From Pseudoalteromonas sp. DL-6 (GTDB lineage Bacteria; Pseudomonadota; Gammaproteobacteria; Enterobacterales; Alteromonadaceae): DNA of 64,000 nucleotides. This document shows positions 55,869-64,000 of this stretch, in pieces. The stretch covers positions 992,001-1,056,000 of the forward strand of contig NZ_CP019770.1 of assembly GCF_004328665.1 (NCBI RefSeq), read 5' to 3'. Made by a program: the position numbers and the translations under genes. Under the pieces are notes generated by a model. The model was given only the letters and a program-made list of their open reading frames with translations, was not told the origin of the DNA and ran no database searches. Position 1 is the stretch's first letter. Every line of letters begins with the position of its first letter.

Positions 55869-57002
55869 GTGGCAGAGATAAGTGATTTAGCGCAGCTAAG
55901 AACAGGTATAGATGAATGCGATGCGCAACTGGTTGCCTTACTTGCAAAACGCAATGGTATTACCCAACAAATAGGCGCAATAAAACAACAAACTGGCGCG
56001 CCATTACATGCACCCGATCGAGAAGCTGATTTATTAGCTGCACGACGCCAAGAGGCTATTAATCAAGGTGTAAATCCTGATTTAGTCGAAGACATTCTCA
56101 GACGCATGATGCGTGAAGCTTATCAAAATCAACAAGCCAAATTAGCCTGTGTCGACCCACAATTATCGCCAATTGTTATTGTTGGTGGTGAAGGGGCAAT
56201 GGGTCAGTTATTTGCAAAACAATTTCAGCGTTCGGGTTACGAAGTCAAAATTTTAGATAAAGCGCAGCAATTGCAGGCAGCGGATATTCTAAAAGGTGCA
56301 AAACTGGTGATGATCAGTGTACCAATAAATGCTCTTGAAACCGTTGTTAACGAACTTCCAAAGCTTGATGATGATTGTTTGCTGGTTGATATTACATCAG
56401 TTAAACAAGCACCATTAGCTGTGCTTAAAAAAGTACATAGTGGGCCAGTTGTTGGTTTACATCCCATGTTTGGACCTGATATTTCCCATTGGGTGAAACA
56501 AACCGTGGTGGTGTGCGAAGGGCGTAATCATGAAGTGGCGCAAGGGTTACTAAAGCAACTACAAATATGGGGTTGTCAGTTGGTTGAACTTGATGCCAAA
56601 AAGCATGACGAAGCAATGCAAATTATTCAGGTTATGCGCCATTTAACTACCTTTGTGTACGGTCAGTTTTTAGCAAAACAGGGGCACACACTCGCCGAGT
56701 TAAGAAGTTGTTCATCACCTATTTATCAATTAGAGCTGATGATGGTTGGCCGTTTATTTGCGCAATCGCCAGAGCTGTACACTGATATTATGTTAGCGCA
56801 ATTTGATAATGTAGAAAGTTTATTAGCGCAGTATCAGTCGCTGTTTTCAGAGACGCTCGAAAAGCTAAAAGCAGGGGATAAGCCCGCCTTAATTGATGCT
56901 TTTGCTGATGCAAAGTCTTATTTTTCAGATTCAACGGCGCACTTTTTAACCCAAAGCCGCAGTTTATTAAATAAAGCGAATGACGCGAAAGTACTCGATT
57001 AA
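55869..57002 (+). CDS. tyrA: bifunctional chorismate mutase / prephenate dehydrogenase
   Basis: Tyrosine branch enzyme: chorismate to prephenate, then to 4-hydroxyphenylpyruvate with NAD. The N-terminal chorismate mutase (about 1-90) shows LRTGIDECDAQLVALLAKRNGI. The dehydrogenase part (about 98-370) has the dinucleotide motif IVIVGGEGAMGQLFAKQF and GLHPMFGPDISHW. The 377 residues are typical of this fusion. The start is GTG after GGATGG. Convergent with pheA across a shared terminator. Confidence 0.97.
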   Translation: MAEISDLAQLRTGIDECDAQLVALLAKRNGITQQIGAIKQQTGAPLHAPDREADLLAARRQEAINQGVNPDLVEDILRRMMREAYQNQQAKLACVDPQLSPIVIVGGEGAMGQLFAKQFQRSGYEVKILDKAQQLQAADILKGAKLVMISVPINALETVVNELPKLDDDCLLVDITSVKQAPLAVLKKVHSGPVVGLHPMFGPDISHWVKQTVVVCEGRNHEVAQGLLKQLQIWGCQLVELDAKKHDEAMQIIQVMRHLTTFVYGQFLAKQGHTLAELRSCSSPIYQLELMMVGRLFAQSPELYTDIMLAQFDNVESLLAQYQSLFSETLEKLKAGDKPALIDAFADAKSYFSDSTAHFLTQSRSLLNKANDAKVLD

Positions 57003-57015
57003 AATTACTGAAAAC

Positions 57016-57041
57016 AAAAAAGGGCCGATAGGCCCTTTTTT
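57016..57041. terminator. bidirectional terminator between tyrA and pheA
   Basis: Stem A6GGGCC / GGCCCT6 with loop GATA between the two convergent genes; a strong intrinsic terminator on both strands. Confidence 0.9.
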
Positions 57042-57044
57042 TAG

Positions 57045-58202
57045 TTAGCTTTCTACGCTAACAGCTTGCAAAGACTCGCTTTGGTAGCAACCGAGAACGC
57101 GCACGTATTGAGTGTGCTGTTTTAGCTCTTCTAATGCATGCTTAACTTGGTTATCGATTAAGTTAGCCTCCAAGTCTACATAAAATACTTCTTCCCATGG
57201 GTTACCAGGCGTAGGTCGAGATTCTAGTTTCACTAAATTAATATTATGCTGTTTAAAAATCATTAACGCATCGGCAAGTGAACCAGCTTGTTGCTTGGTT
57301 GACATAATTAAGCTGGTTTTAGTCGGAATTTGTGTCGATACTTGCAGTGGTTTGCGGGCAACGACAATGAAGCGACTGTGATTTTCTTTTTGGTTGGCAA
57401 GATTCGCCTTAATCACTTCAAGACCTACATTTTTCCCTGCTTGCGCTGAGCCAATTGCGGCACTATTTGGCGTTTCCATAGCAGACTTGAGTGCGCTTGA
57501 GGTTGAGTCACAGGTTTCATGCTGAAGTTCACCAAGCCCTTGTAAAAAGCGGCTACATTGGGCAAAGGGTTGTGGGTGCGCAAATACCTTGGTTAATTGG
57601 CTTAGCTCAGTGCCTGGGGTTGCTAATAAGCAATGATCAACGCTATGAGTAACTTCACCGACAATAGAGACTTGTGCATGCTGCAGTAAATCAAATACTT
57701 CATTAATACTACCCGAACTCGTATTTTCAATAGGCAGTAAGCCAAAGTCGGCTTGACCTTTTTCTACTTTTCCGGTGATTTCCTCAAATGAGGTGCAACC
57801 AATTTCAACTAATTTACCCGGGCGACGGCTAAAATATTTATGACACGCAAGCTGACTATACGAGCCTTGACCGCCTAAATACGTTACGCGATGAGTTTCG
57901 CTCAGTGCATCGGGATTTAAATTCTTTTGCAGCATGGCTTGTTGATGCAACACAGAGTCTTCTAATATCGTTTGGAAAACATTGTTAACGTAGTAAGCGT
58001 CAAGTCCTAACGATTTGCCATAGCCTATGAGTTTTTCGAGTAAAGCCAGTTCACGGGCTTCATCACGAATGGGTTTATTATTTGCTATTTTATATTCAAC
58101 GACGCCATGACTAATACGGCGTCGTTTTGCTAGCAAGACAAGTAAATCGTTGTCGATTTCATTTATGTCGTGCCTGAGAGTATCGAGTACATCGTTGCTC
58201 AT
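57045..58202 (-). CDS. pheA: bifunctional chorismate mutase / prephenate dehydratase
   Basis: Phenylalanine branch enzyme: chorismate to prephenate to phenylpyruvate. The 385 residues consist of the mutase domain (about 1-90, LRHDINEIDNDLLVLLAKRR), the dehydratase domain (about 105-285, YLGGQGSYSQLA, FGLLPIENTSSGSINEV, and the NHSRFIVVA segment) and an ACT domain that binds Phe (about 295-375, with ESRPTPGNPWEEVFYVDLE). The ATG at 58202 follows GAGGAAAACCAA. It is preceded by a Phe-rich leader peptide and an attenuator terminator. Confidence 0.97.
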   Translation of the reverse strand: MSNDVLDTLRHDINEIDNDLLVLLAKRRRISHGVVEYKIANNKPIRDEARELALLEKLIGYGKSLGLDAYYVNNVFQTILEDSVLHQQAMLQKNLNPDALSETHRVTYLGGQGSYSQLACHKYFSRRPGKLVEIGCTSFEEITGKVEKGQADFGLLPIENTSSGSINEVFDLLQHAQVSIVGEVTHSVDHCLLATPGTELSQLTKVFAHPQPFAQCSRFLQGLGELQHETCDSTSSALKSAMETPNSAAIGSAQAGKNVGLEVIKANLANQKENHSRFIVVARKPLQVSTQIPTKTSLIMSTKQQAGSLADALMIFKQHNINLVKLESRPTPGNPWEEVFYVDLEANLIDNQVKHALEELKQHTQYVRVLGCYQSESLQAVSVES

Positions 58203-58252
58203 TTGGTTTTCCTCATTCCAAAACATGTCACTGATTATGCAGTGAAAACAAA

Positions 58253-58276
58253 AAAGCCTCCCGGTTGGGAGGCTTT
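58253..58276 (-). terminator. pheA attenuator terminator
   Basis: Perfect ten-bp stem AAAGCCTCCC / GGGAGGCTTT with a four-base loop, followed on the minus strand by a U run, located between the Phe-rich leader peptide and pheA. A GAGGCTT segment just after the leader stop can pair with AAGCCTC of this stem, giving an antiterminator, and CTTCT/AGAAG around the leader stop gives the competing hairpin. Confidence 0.8.
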
Positions 58277-58317
58277 ACTATTCGGTTGATTTTATCTCAC
58301 AAACAGGGAAGCCTCTT

Positions 58318-58371
58318 CTACATAAAGAAGCTAAAAAAAGAAAAAAAGGTGTGTGAGTAATTTATATTCAT
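58318..58371 (-). CDS. pheL: phe operon leader peptide PheL
   Basis: A 17-codon frame encoding MNINYSHTFFSFFSFFM, with six Phe codons (FFSFFSFF) close to the stop. It sits upstream of the pheA attenuator, where such peptides let ribosome stalling at Phe codons control termination; E. coli PheL is a similar short Phe-rich peptide. The ribosome site is poor (AGGG directly before the ATG). Confidence 0.85.
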   Translation of the reverse strand: MNINYSHTFFSFFSFFM

Positions 58372-58377
58372 ACCCTT

Positions 58378-58406
58378 AATGTATGAAGTGTAACCCCCAA
58401 TGTCAA
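58378..58406 (-). promoter_or_regulatory. possible promoter of pheL-pheA
   Basis: On the minus strand, TTGACA (58401-58406) and TACATT (58378-58383) with exactly 17 bases between. The predicted RNA start would coincide with the pheL ATG, giving a nearly leaderless message, so either that is true or another promoter upstream (a TATATA stretch near 58440) is used. Confidence 0.5.
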
Positions 58407-58558
58407 CAAGCACTTACAGGAAATCGGCTTTTTACCCGATATATAGACAAAACACGTTGTTTTTAGAAAACTTCATAAATAATTTATAATTCTGATTTAA
58501 GTTCTGGTATATTTCTATTACTTGCAAAAATAATAATTATAAATAAGGTTGGCTTTTT

Positions 58559-61500
58559 GTGTATCGACGCCCTCCATCTCGATTTGGCATAAACTCACTC
58601 AGTGTAAAGTTATCATTGTTGATCTCTGGCATCTGTTTAGTGGCAGGCATTTGCGCGGCTGCATTAATGCTCAAGTCAGAAGAAAAACAGCTTGTCTTTG
58701 AAGAGCATGAGGTATTAAAGCAATCAAATGAATTATTAATAAAACAATTTAACAACTTGATAGCGACCAAAGTTAAAATAGCAGAGCAAGCTAATATTGT
58801 TGTTAGCGAGCAGTTATTTGAAGGGCAGCTGTCATTTAAAAATAATAATACACCCACAATGCAGCTGACCAATGATGGCTCAGTGCGCAGTGCATCAGCA
58901 GATGGCCTATCTGCCGCGTTTATCCCTCAAACTGCATATTCTCCCTTTTATAAACAGCTAATTGCTGACTCAGAATCGCTTTGGAAAGTTATTTCTCCGA
59001 CGTTAATCCAAGACTTTTATAATTTTTATCTTATAACTAAAGATAACTTTATTCGTGTTGCACCACCTAATTGGGCGCTTAATGTGCCCGGCAATTACAC
59101 ATTCAACCAAAGTGAGAGCTTTAATTATGCCAAATCGTTAACTAACCCACAGCGTGATCCGCTTTGGTCGCGGGTTTACTACGATAATGTATGGAATAAA
59201 TGGGTAGTGAGTTTAATTGTTCCTATTTATAAAGATGATGAATTTTTAGGTGTCACGGGGAGTGATATTTCACTCGATTCCTTAGTATCGCAATTACCCG
59301 TGGGTGGAAAAGAAAAGCACCTTGTCGTATTTGATGAGCAAGGGCAATTATTAGCGCACCCAAATTTAGGCTCTGATAGTTATACAAAATACGGTGAGGC
59401 AGGTAAAAAGCTACTACCAGAAGATTTTATTTCCCCTGAACTAAAGCGCGTTATTGATAACGCAGGGCAAATTCAATTGCCAGAATATGCCGATTCGTTT
59501 TCATTAAATGATGAAGATTACATTATCAACATTCATAAGGTGGCAGGTGTAAACTGGTATGTAGGTGTTTATAAAAAGCGCTCTTCAACGTTATCGGCAC
59601 TTAAAGATTTAAAGCTTAAGTTTTTTGGCTTATTTATTCTGTATGCCATTTTAGTTGCTTTATTATTACACCAAGCACTCTACCAATTAGTATTAAGACG
59701 CTTACATTCATTGGTTTATGCAGTTACTAATTTTGGTAAAGGCCAGTTAGAAATTGATTTTCCAAAAGAAAATAAAGATGAAATTGGTACGCTTAATGGT
59801 TCATTCAAAGATATGACCATTGAAATTCGTAAACTCATTGATGGCTTAAATCAGCGTATAATAGAAAAAGAAATCGCAGAAAAAGCAGCAAACCGTTTGT
59901 CTAAAGCGGTTGCGTTCTCGGGGACGGGGGTGGTGATCACCGATGAAAATTTTGTCATTGAATATGTGAATCCAAAAATGTTGGAGATGACAGACTTTGC
60001 CGAAAATGACTTCTTGCGCCAGCCATTACTGACAATTATTGCTAATGAAATGACCATGTTGGTTGAAGATATTGATCTTGATTTACGCAACCGTAATTAT
60101 TGGCGAGGAGATACGCTTATTGAAGCGCAAAATAAGCCGCCATTATGGGTATCGCTAAGTGTGTCACCAATTCGAGAAGACGGTGGTAAAATCACCAGTT
60201 ACGTGGCATCAGCGCAAGATATTTCGTTTGTGAAAGAAAGCCAACGAAAAATGGAACAGCTCGCTTACTTCGACACATTAACCGGACTTGCTAATCGTAC
60301 ATTCTTTAGGATGCAACTTAGAAAATCCATGGCGCTTGCTGAAAGAGGGCGTTACTCGTTTGCTTTATTTTATTTTGACCTTGATGAATTTAAACGTATT
60401 AATGACACTTTAGGCCATGATGCGGGCGATCAGCTATTGGTTGAAGTGGCAACACGCTTAAAACAGCGTTTACGTGCGGAAGATACCATAGCCCGTTTAG
60501 GGGGGGATGAGTTTGCTGTTCTACTTAGCGGTATTGAGCACCAAGAAGAAGCATCTGAAGTCGCTGATACAATACAAAAAACGTTAAATCAGCCAATAAA
60601 ACTTGGCAGCAATGAAGTGATTGTTAGTGCAAGTATTGGTATTACCTTAGCGCCATTTGATAGCCTAGAAGAAGATCAGTTATTAAAGCATGCCGATTTA
60701 GCTATGTATGAAGCAAAAGCCAAAGGGCGTAATACTTTCCACTTTTATAGCCAAGATCTTAATGCGGCAGCTAATGAACGATTATTCCTTGAAAATGAGT
60801 TGCGCCATGCGATTAAAGAAAAGCAACTCACGCTGCATTACCAGCCACAGGTTGATTGTCGCGATAACAGCGTGGTGGGATATGAAGCATTGCTTCGTTG
60901 GTTCCATCCTACACAAGGGTTTATTCCTCCGACTAAGTTTATTCCCATAGCCGAGGCAACCGGTTTAATTGTGGAGCTTGGTCAATGGGTGCTACAACAA
61001 GCCTGTGAGTTTACTAAGCGACTAGAGCAACAAGATAGAGCAAGTAATATGTCGATTAACCTGTCAGCAAGACAGTTTAAAGACGCAAGCTTAGTACCTA
61101 TGCTGAAAAAGATAATTATAGAGACACAAATTAACGCAAAAAGTCTGCATCTTGAACTAACCGAGAGCATGCTGATGGGTAACGTTGAGGCGGCTATTGA
61201 ACAGTTGCATCAACTTAAAAAATTGGGTATCTCAATTTCTATTGACGATTTTGGTACGGGTTACTCTTCGCTGAGTTACCTCAAGCGTTTCCCCGTCGAT
61301 ATTCTTAAAATTGATCGCTCGTTTGTCAAAGATATCCCTGAGGATGACAACGACATGGAGATCACTGCGGCCATTATCGCTATGGCACAAAAGCTGAAGC
61401 TTGATGTGGTTGCTGAAGGGGTTGAAACAATCGAGCAAGTTGAGTTTTTACAAAACAATAATTGTTTTATTGTGCAAGGGTATTATTTTAGCAAGCCAGT

Positions 61501-61561
61501 GGCTGAAGATGATATCCCCGCATTATTTGATCAACTAGCTGCGCTAAAAATTATTGAATAA
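58559..61561 (+). CDS. Cache/HAMP/PAS GGDEF-EAL cyclic di-GMP enzyme
   Basis: Membrane sensor of 1000 residues acting on the second messenger cyclic di-GMP. Order: membrane segment (about 18-37), periplasmic Cache domain (about 40-345, GVTGSDISLDSLVSQLP and VNWYVGVYKKR), second membrane segment (about 358-375), HAMP (about 375-430), PAS (about 440-560), GGDEF and EAL. The synthase motif is intact (RLGGDEFAVLL, about 648) with an inhibitory RxxD (RAED) five residues before it; the hydrolase motif is also intact (YEALLRW, and DDFGTGYSSLSYLKRFPVDILKID). Both activities are possible. The start is GTG. Confidence 0.95.
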   Translation: MYRRPPSRFGINSLSVKLSLLISGICLVAGICAAALMLKSEEKQLVFEEHEVLKQSNELLIKQFNNLIATKVKIAEQANIVVSEQLFEGQLSFKNNNTPTMQLTNDGSVRSASADGLSAAFIPQTAYSPFYKQLIADSESLWKVISPTLIQDFYNFYLITKDNFIRVAPPNWALNVPGNYTFNQSESFNYAKSLTNPQRDPLWSRVYYDNVWNKWVVSLIVPIYKDDEFLGVTGSDISLDSLVSQLPVGGKEKHLVVFDEQGQLLAHPNLGSDSYTKYGEAGKKLLPEDFISPELKRVIDNAGQIQLPEYADSFSLNDEDYIINIHKVAGVNWYVGVYKKRSSTLSALKDLKLKFFGLFILYAILVALLLHQALYQLVLRRLHSLVYAVTNFGKGQLEIDFPKENKDEIGTLNGSFKDMTIEIRKLIDGLNQRIIEKEIAEKAANRLSKAVAFSGTGVVITDENFVIEYVNPKMLEMTDFAENDFLRQPLLTIIANEMTMLVEDIDLDLRNRNYWRGDTLIEAQNKPPLWVSLSVSPIREDGGKITSYVASAQDISFVKESQRKMEQLAYFDTLTGLANRTFFRMQLRKSMALAERGRYSFALFYFDLDEFKRINDTLGHDAGDQLLVEVATRLKQRLRAEDTIARLGGDEFAVLLSGIEHQEEASEVADTIQKTLNQPIKLGSNEVIVSASIGITLAPFDSLEEDQLLKHADLAMYEAKAKGRNTFHFYSQDLNAAANERLFLENELRHAIKEKQLTLHYQPQVDCRDNSVVGYEALLRWFHPTQGFIPPTKFIPIAEATGLIVELGQWVLQQACEFTKRLEQQDRASNMSINLSARQFKDASLVPMLKKIIIETQINAKSLHLELTESMLMGNVEAAIEQLHQLKKLGISISIDDFGTGYSSLSYLKRFPVDILKIDRSFVKDIPEDDNDMEITAAIIAMAQKLKLDVVAEGVETIEQVEFLQNNNCFIVQGYYFSKPVAEDDIPALFDQLAALKIIE

Positions 61562-61569
61562 GTAAAAAG

Positions 61570-61595
61570 TTGCGGGTTAACCACCCGCAATTTTT
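61570..61595. terminator. terminator between the GGDEF-EAL gene and yciH
   Basis: Eight-bp stem TTGCGGGT / ACCCGCAA with a five-base loop, flanked by A and U runs, between convergent genes. It overlaps the last codon region of yciH. Confidence 0.75.
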
Positions 61596-61906
61596 ACTTT
61601 AAATTTTAACCCTTCTAAAATAGCTTTTAGTTTGTCGCGGTCATCACCTTGTACTTCGATAACCCCTTCTTTTACTGCGCCGCCTTGGCCCATCTTACTT
61701 TTTATTGTTTTAGCTAACTTTTTCAAATCATGCTGTTGTGGATCAAGACCAACAACCAGCATTACACCTTTGCCTTTTCGGCCTTTGGTTTGACGCTCTA
61801 TGCGAATAGAGCCATCTTTAAATAGTTTTACATCCAGTTCTTTTTCTGGCTTTGGCTGGTCAATTCGCCCCGTTGCTGTTGAATACACTAAGTGACTATC
61901 ACTCAT
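61577..61906 (-). CDS. yciH: SUI1/eIF1-like translation factor YciH
   Basis: Cytoplasmic protein of 109 residues with the SUI1 domain of eukaryotic initiation factor 1; in E. coli YciH influences initiation fidelity and stress translation. The domain (about 30-105) includes RIERQTKGRKGKGVMLVVGL and KMGQGGAVKEGVIEVQGD. The ATG at 61906 is preferred over one 16 codons earlier, because the conserved protein starts with MSDSHLVYSTATGRI. Confidence 0.93.
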   Translation of the reverse strand: MSDSHLVYSTATGRIDQPKPEKELDVKLFKDGSIRIERQTKGRKGKGVMLVVGLDPQQHDLKKLAKTIKSKMGQGGAVKEGVIEVQGDDRDKLKAILEGLKFKVKIAGG

Positions 61907-62130
61907 AATTAACCTACTTAAGATTGAATATAATAATGCGGTAAATAATAACAAATTTACGACGCAAAGACGTAATTTTTACGCCTCGATTCATTTTTAT
62001 AAAGTTATAAGCTTAACAATATTGACCTCATTAGGCTTATTAAAAATGCGCTTAAGTATTTTTTAAAAACCGTTTTAAATTGGCTAGCACTATAAAAATA
62101 TCCATGCTACTATTTCGGCATTATAGATGT

Positions 62131-62802
62131 ATGGACGTCCAAATGCTTAATTCTTACTTAGAGCACGCTCAGCTTAATATTGAGCAACAGTTAATTCACG
62201 CTGAGCTAGAAAAGCTCGATCAATATCTAAATAATAATGCTGCACCAGCGGTGCGTTTGGAGTATCAAATTCCTGAGCTAGGTGAAGGAGGGGCATGTAG
62301 CTTATTTGGTTACCTACAAGATGAGCCATTTAAACTAAGCGATTATGTTAGTCAAAGTGCGCAAACAACTGAAAAGCTGGCGCAACTTCAGTTAATTGTT
62401 GACTACGTTATTGAAAATACGCAGCTTGATTGGTACGGCATTTATCAAAACACCGTCACCAATGAAGGTGAGCAGCTATTAAAGCTGGCTTATTTTGGTG
62501 CCCCGAGTCGTCCTTTGTTTCCGCTTACCGATGAATTTGCAATGGGCAGTAATAACGTTCAAGTAGCGCTTAGCGGTAAAGGACGCGTCATTAATAATGT
62601 TGAGCAATATATAGCAGCAGGCGGTGAGTATTATACCTGCGATCCGAAGGTAAAAGCAGAAGCCTGTTTACCGTTATTTAATGCACAACAGCAGTGTGTA
62701 GGTATTGTTGATGGTGAAGCCTTCAATACTGATTTTTTTGATAAAGCGACGCTGGCGTTATTAATTGCGTGTTGCATTAAAATTCCTCACTTTTTAGTGT
62801 AA
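62131..62802 (+). CDS. GAF domain protein related to free-methionine-R-sulfoxide reductase
   Basis: Protein of about 223 residues with one GAF domain in its C-terminal two thirds (DWYGIYQNTVTNEGEQLLKLAYFGAP, then VKAEACLPLFNAQQQCVGIVDGEAF). It resembles MsrC/fRMsr, but only the Cys in the YYTCDP segment is kept; the two other catalytic Cys positions are not Cys here, so reductase activity is doubtful. An N-terminal part (about 1-60) is unlike MsrC. The start is uncertain: ATG at 62131, 62143 or 62104 all lack a strong ribosome site. Confidence 0.75.
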   Translation: MDVQMLNSYLEHAQLNIEQQLIHAELEKLDQYLNNNAAPAVRLEYQIPELGEGGACSLFGYLQDEPFKLSDYVSQSAQTTEKLAQLQLIVDYVIENTQLDWYGIYQNTVTNEGEQLLKLAYFGAPSRPLFPLTDEFAMGSNNVQVALSGKGRVINNVEQYIAAGGEYYTCDPKVKAEACLPLFNAQQQCVGIVDGEAFNTDFFDKATLALLIACCIKIPHFLV

Positions 62803-62880
62803 ATAACACTAGTCAACCTAGTGAGTTTTTATGTTAAGCTTAGCGCAACAGCTAACCCCTAAATAACGAAGAGATAGTCA

Positions 62881-64000
62881 ATGTTCTCAGTATTAAAACC
62901 ATTACCAACAGACCCTATTCTTGGCCTTATGGCGGCCTATAAGCAAGATACTAACCCAAATAAGATTGACTTAGGGGTTGGTGTATATAAAGACGAGCAG
63001 GGGAATACCCCGGTATTAAAGTCAGTAAAAAAAGCAGAAGCATTTCGTTTAGAAAATGAAATGAGCAAATCTTACATTGGTCTTGCTGGTAATTTAGATT
63101 ACTGTCAACAAATGGAAAATCTTCTACTAGGTGAACACCCAGCATTATTAGCTAATCGCGTACGCACAGCACAAGCTCCTGGCGGTACTGGTGCACTTCG
63201 TGTTGCTGCAGAATTCATTGTACGTTGTAATCCAGGCGCCACTGTATGGGTAACGAATCCAACGTGGGCAAACCACATTAGCTTATTTGAAGCTGCAGGC
63301 TTAACGGTAAAAGAATACCCATATTACGATTACGAAAACAAAGATCTATTGTTTGATGAAATGGTTGAAACCTTAACGCAGGTGCCTAAAGGCGATGTAG
63401 TGCTGCTACATGCATGTTGTCATAACCCAAGTGGTATGGATTTAAACGAAACACAATGGAACACCATTGCAGAACTTGCAAAAGATGTGGGCTTTACACC
63501 ATTAATTGATATTGCATATCAAGGTTTCGGTTCTTCTTTAGAAGAAGATGCAAATGGCCTGCGTATTTTAGCCAATGCGGTTGAAGAGTTAATTATTTGT
63601 TCTTCATGCTCTAAAAACTTTGGTTTATACCGTGAGCGTATTGGTGCTTGTTCAATTATTGCCAAAGACAGCGCAACAGCTGATATTTCAAATTCAGTAT
63701 TACTGAGTGTGGTACGTAGCATTTATTCTATGCCGCCAGCGCACGGTGCAGATATTGTAAACACTATTTTAAGCAGCACAGAGCTAACGCAGTTATGGCA
63801 CAGTGAGCTTGATGAAATGCGTAACCGCATTAATGGCTTACGTAGTTTAATTAAAGACAGTTTGGCAGCGAAAGATATTGCGCAAGACTTCTCGTTTATT
63901 GACCGCCAACACGGTATGTTCTCTTTCTTAGGTATTAATAAAGAGCAAATTGAGCGCCTACAAAAAGAATACGGTATTTACATTGTCGGCTCTAGCCGTG
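62881..64000 (+). CDS. class I aromatic/aspartate aminotransferase (partial, cut by window end)
   Basis: PLP-dependent aminotransferase of the AspC/TyrB group; 373 codons are seen and the last part lies outside the window. The N terminus (PTDPILGLMAAYKQD and KIDLGVGVYKDEQGNTPVL) and the PLP-lysine segment SSCSKNFGLYRERIG are typical, as are HACCHNPSGMD and LIDIAYQGFG. It interconverts aspartate or aromatic amino acids with 2-oxo acids, so it may complete Tyr and Phe synthesis from the tyrA and pheA products. Aspartate versus aromatic preference cannot be decided. The start follows GAAGAGATAGTCA. Confidence 0.94.
   Translation, partial: MFSVLKPLPTDPILGLMAAYKQDTNPNKIDLGVGVYKDEQGNTPVLKSVKKAEAFRLENEMSKSYIGLAGNLDYCQQMENLLLGEHPALLANRVRTAQAPGGTGALRVAAEFIVRCNPGATVWVTNPTWANHISLFEAAGLTVKEYPYYDYENKDLLFDEMVETLTQVPKGDVVLLHACCHNPSGMDLNETQWNTIAELAKDVGFTPLIDIAYQGFGSSLEEDANGLRILANAVEELIICSSCSKNFGLYRERIGACSIIAKDSATADISNSVLLSVVRSIYSMPPAHGADIVNTILSSTELTQLWHSELDEMRNRINGLRSLIKDSLAAKDIAQDFSFIDRQHGMFSFLGINKEQIERLQKEYGIYIVGSSR

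Overview
The window is ordinary chromosomal DNA of an AT-rich marine gammaproteobacterium. Gene content and order (murJ-ribF-ileS-lspA-fkpB-ispH with rpsT divergent; rpsP-rimM-trmD-rplS beside ffh; a TyrR regulator beside tyrosine catabolism; separate pheA and tyrA chorismate mutase fusions) best fit Alteromonadales, most likely Pseudoalteromonas. That assignment rests on recognising protein families and synteny, not on a database search. I see no tRNA, rRNA, CRISPR array, prophage or complete insertion sequence.

Layout. 0.05-6.5 kb: LysE exporter, secreted S8 protease, Bcr/CflA drug exporter, hotdog-fold protein, then a bactofilin/M23 peptidase pair. 6.6-13.5 kb: tyrosine catabolism (fahA, hppD), a POT peptide transporter and tyrR. 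13.6-22.4 kb: thioesterase, OmpW porin, MATE exporter, dapE, an OlsF-like two-domain acyltransferase, a hydroxyacid dehydrogenase, a previously uncalled 37-residue membrane peptide, smrA and two small membrane proteins. 22.5-30.9 kb: a CheY-like receiver, rpsT, and the murJ-to-ispH group. 31.2-38.0 kb: the type IV pilus minor pilin operon pilV-pilW-pilX-pilY1-pilE, facing two GspH/FimT pseudopilin genes. 38.1-45.4 kb: glnB, bamD, rluD, pgeF, clpB and an Aer-like receptor. 45.8-52.3 kb: gshA, a SLT-like lipoprotein, the CorB/CorE-type pair and ffh. 52.5-54.5 kb: rpsP operon. 54.7-64 kb: MYG1-like gene, tyrA facing pheA, a GGDEF/EAL protein, yciH, a GAF protein and an aromatic/aspartate aminotransferase cut by the window end.

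Aromatic amino acid metabolism recurs: TyrR, a TyrR-box-like operator in front of tyrA, a Phe-codon-rich leader peptide and attenuator in front of pheA, tyrosine breakdown enzymes, and an aminotransferase. The least ordinary items are a 312-bp MITE-like element whose terminal inverted repeat supplies the stop codon of gshA, the uncalled pheL attenuator, and the 37-residue peptide preceded by a long hairpin. I found no convincing new multi-gene system; most of the window is core genome.
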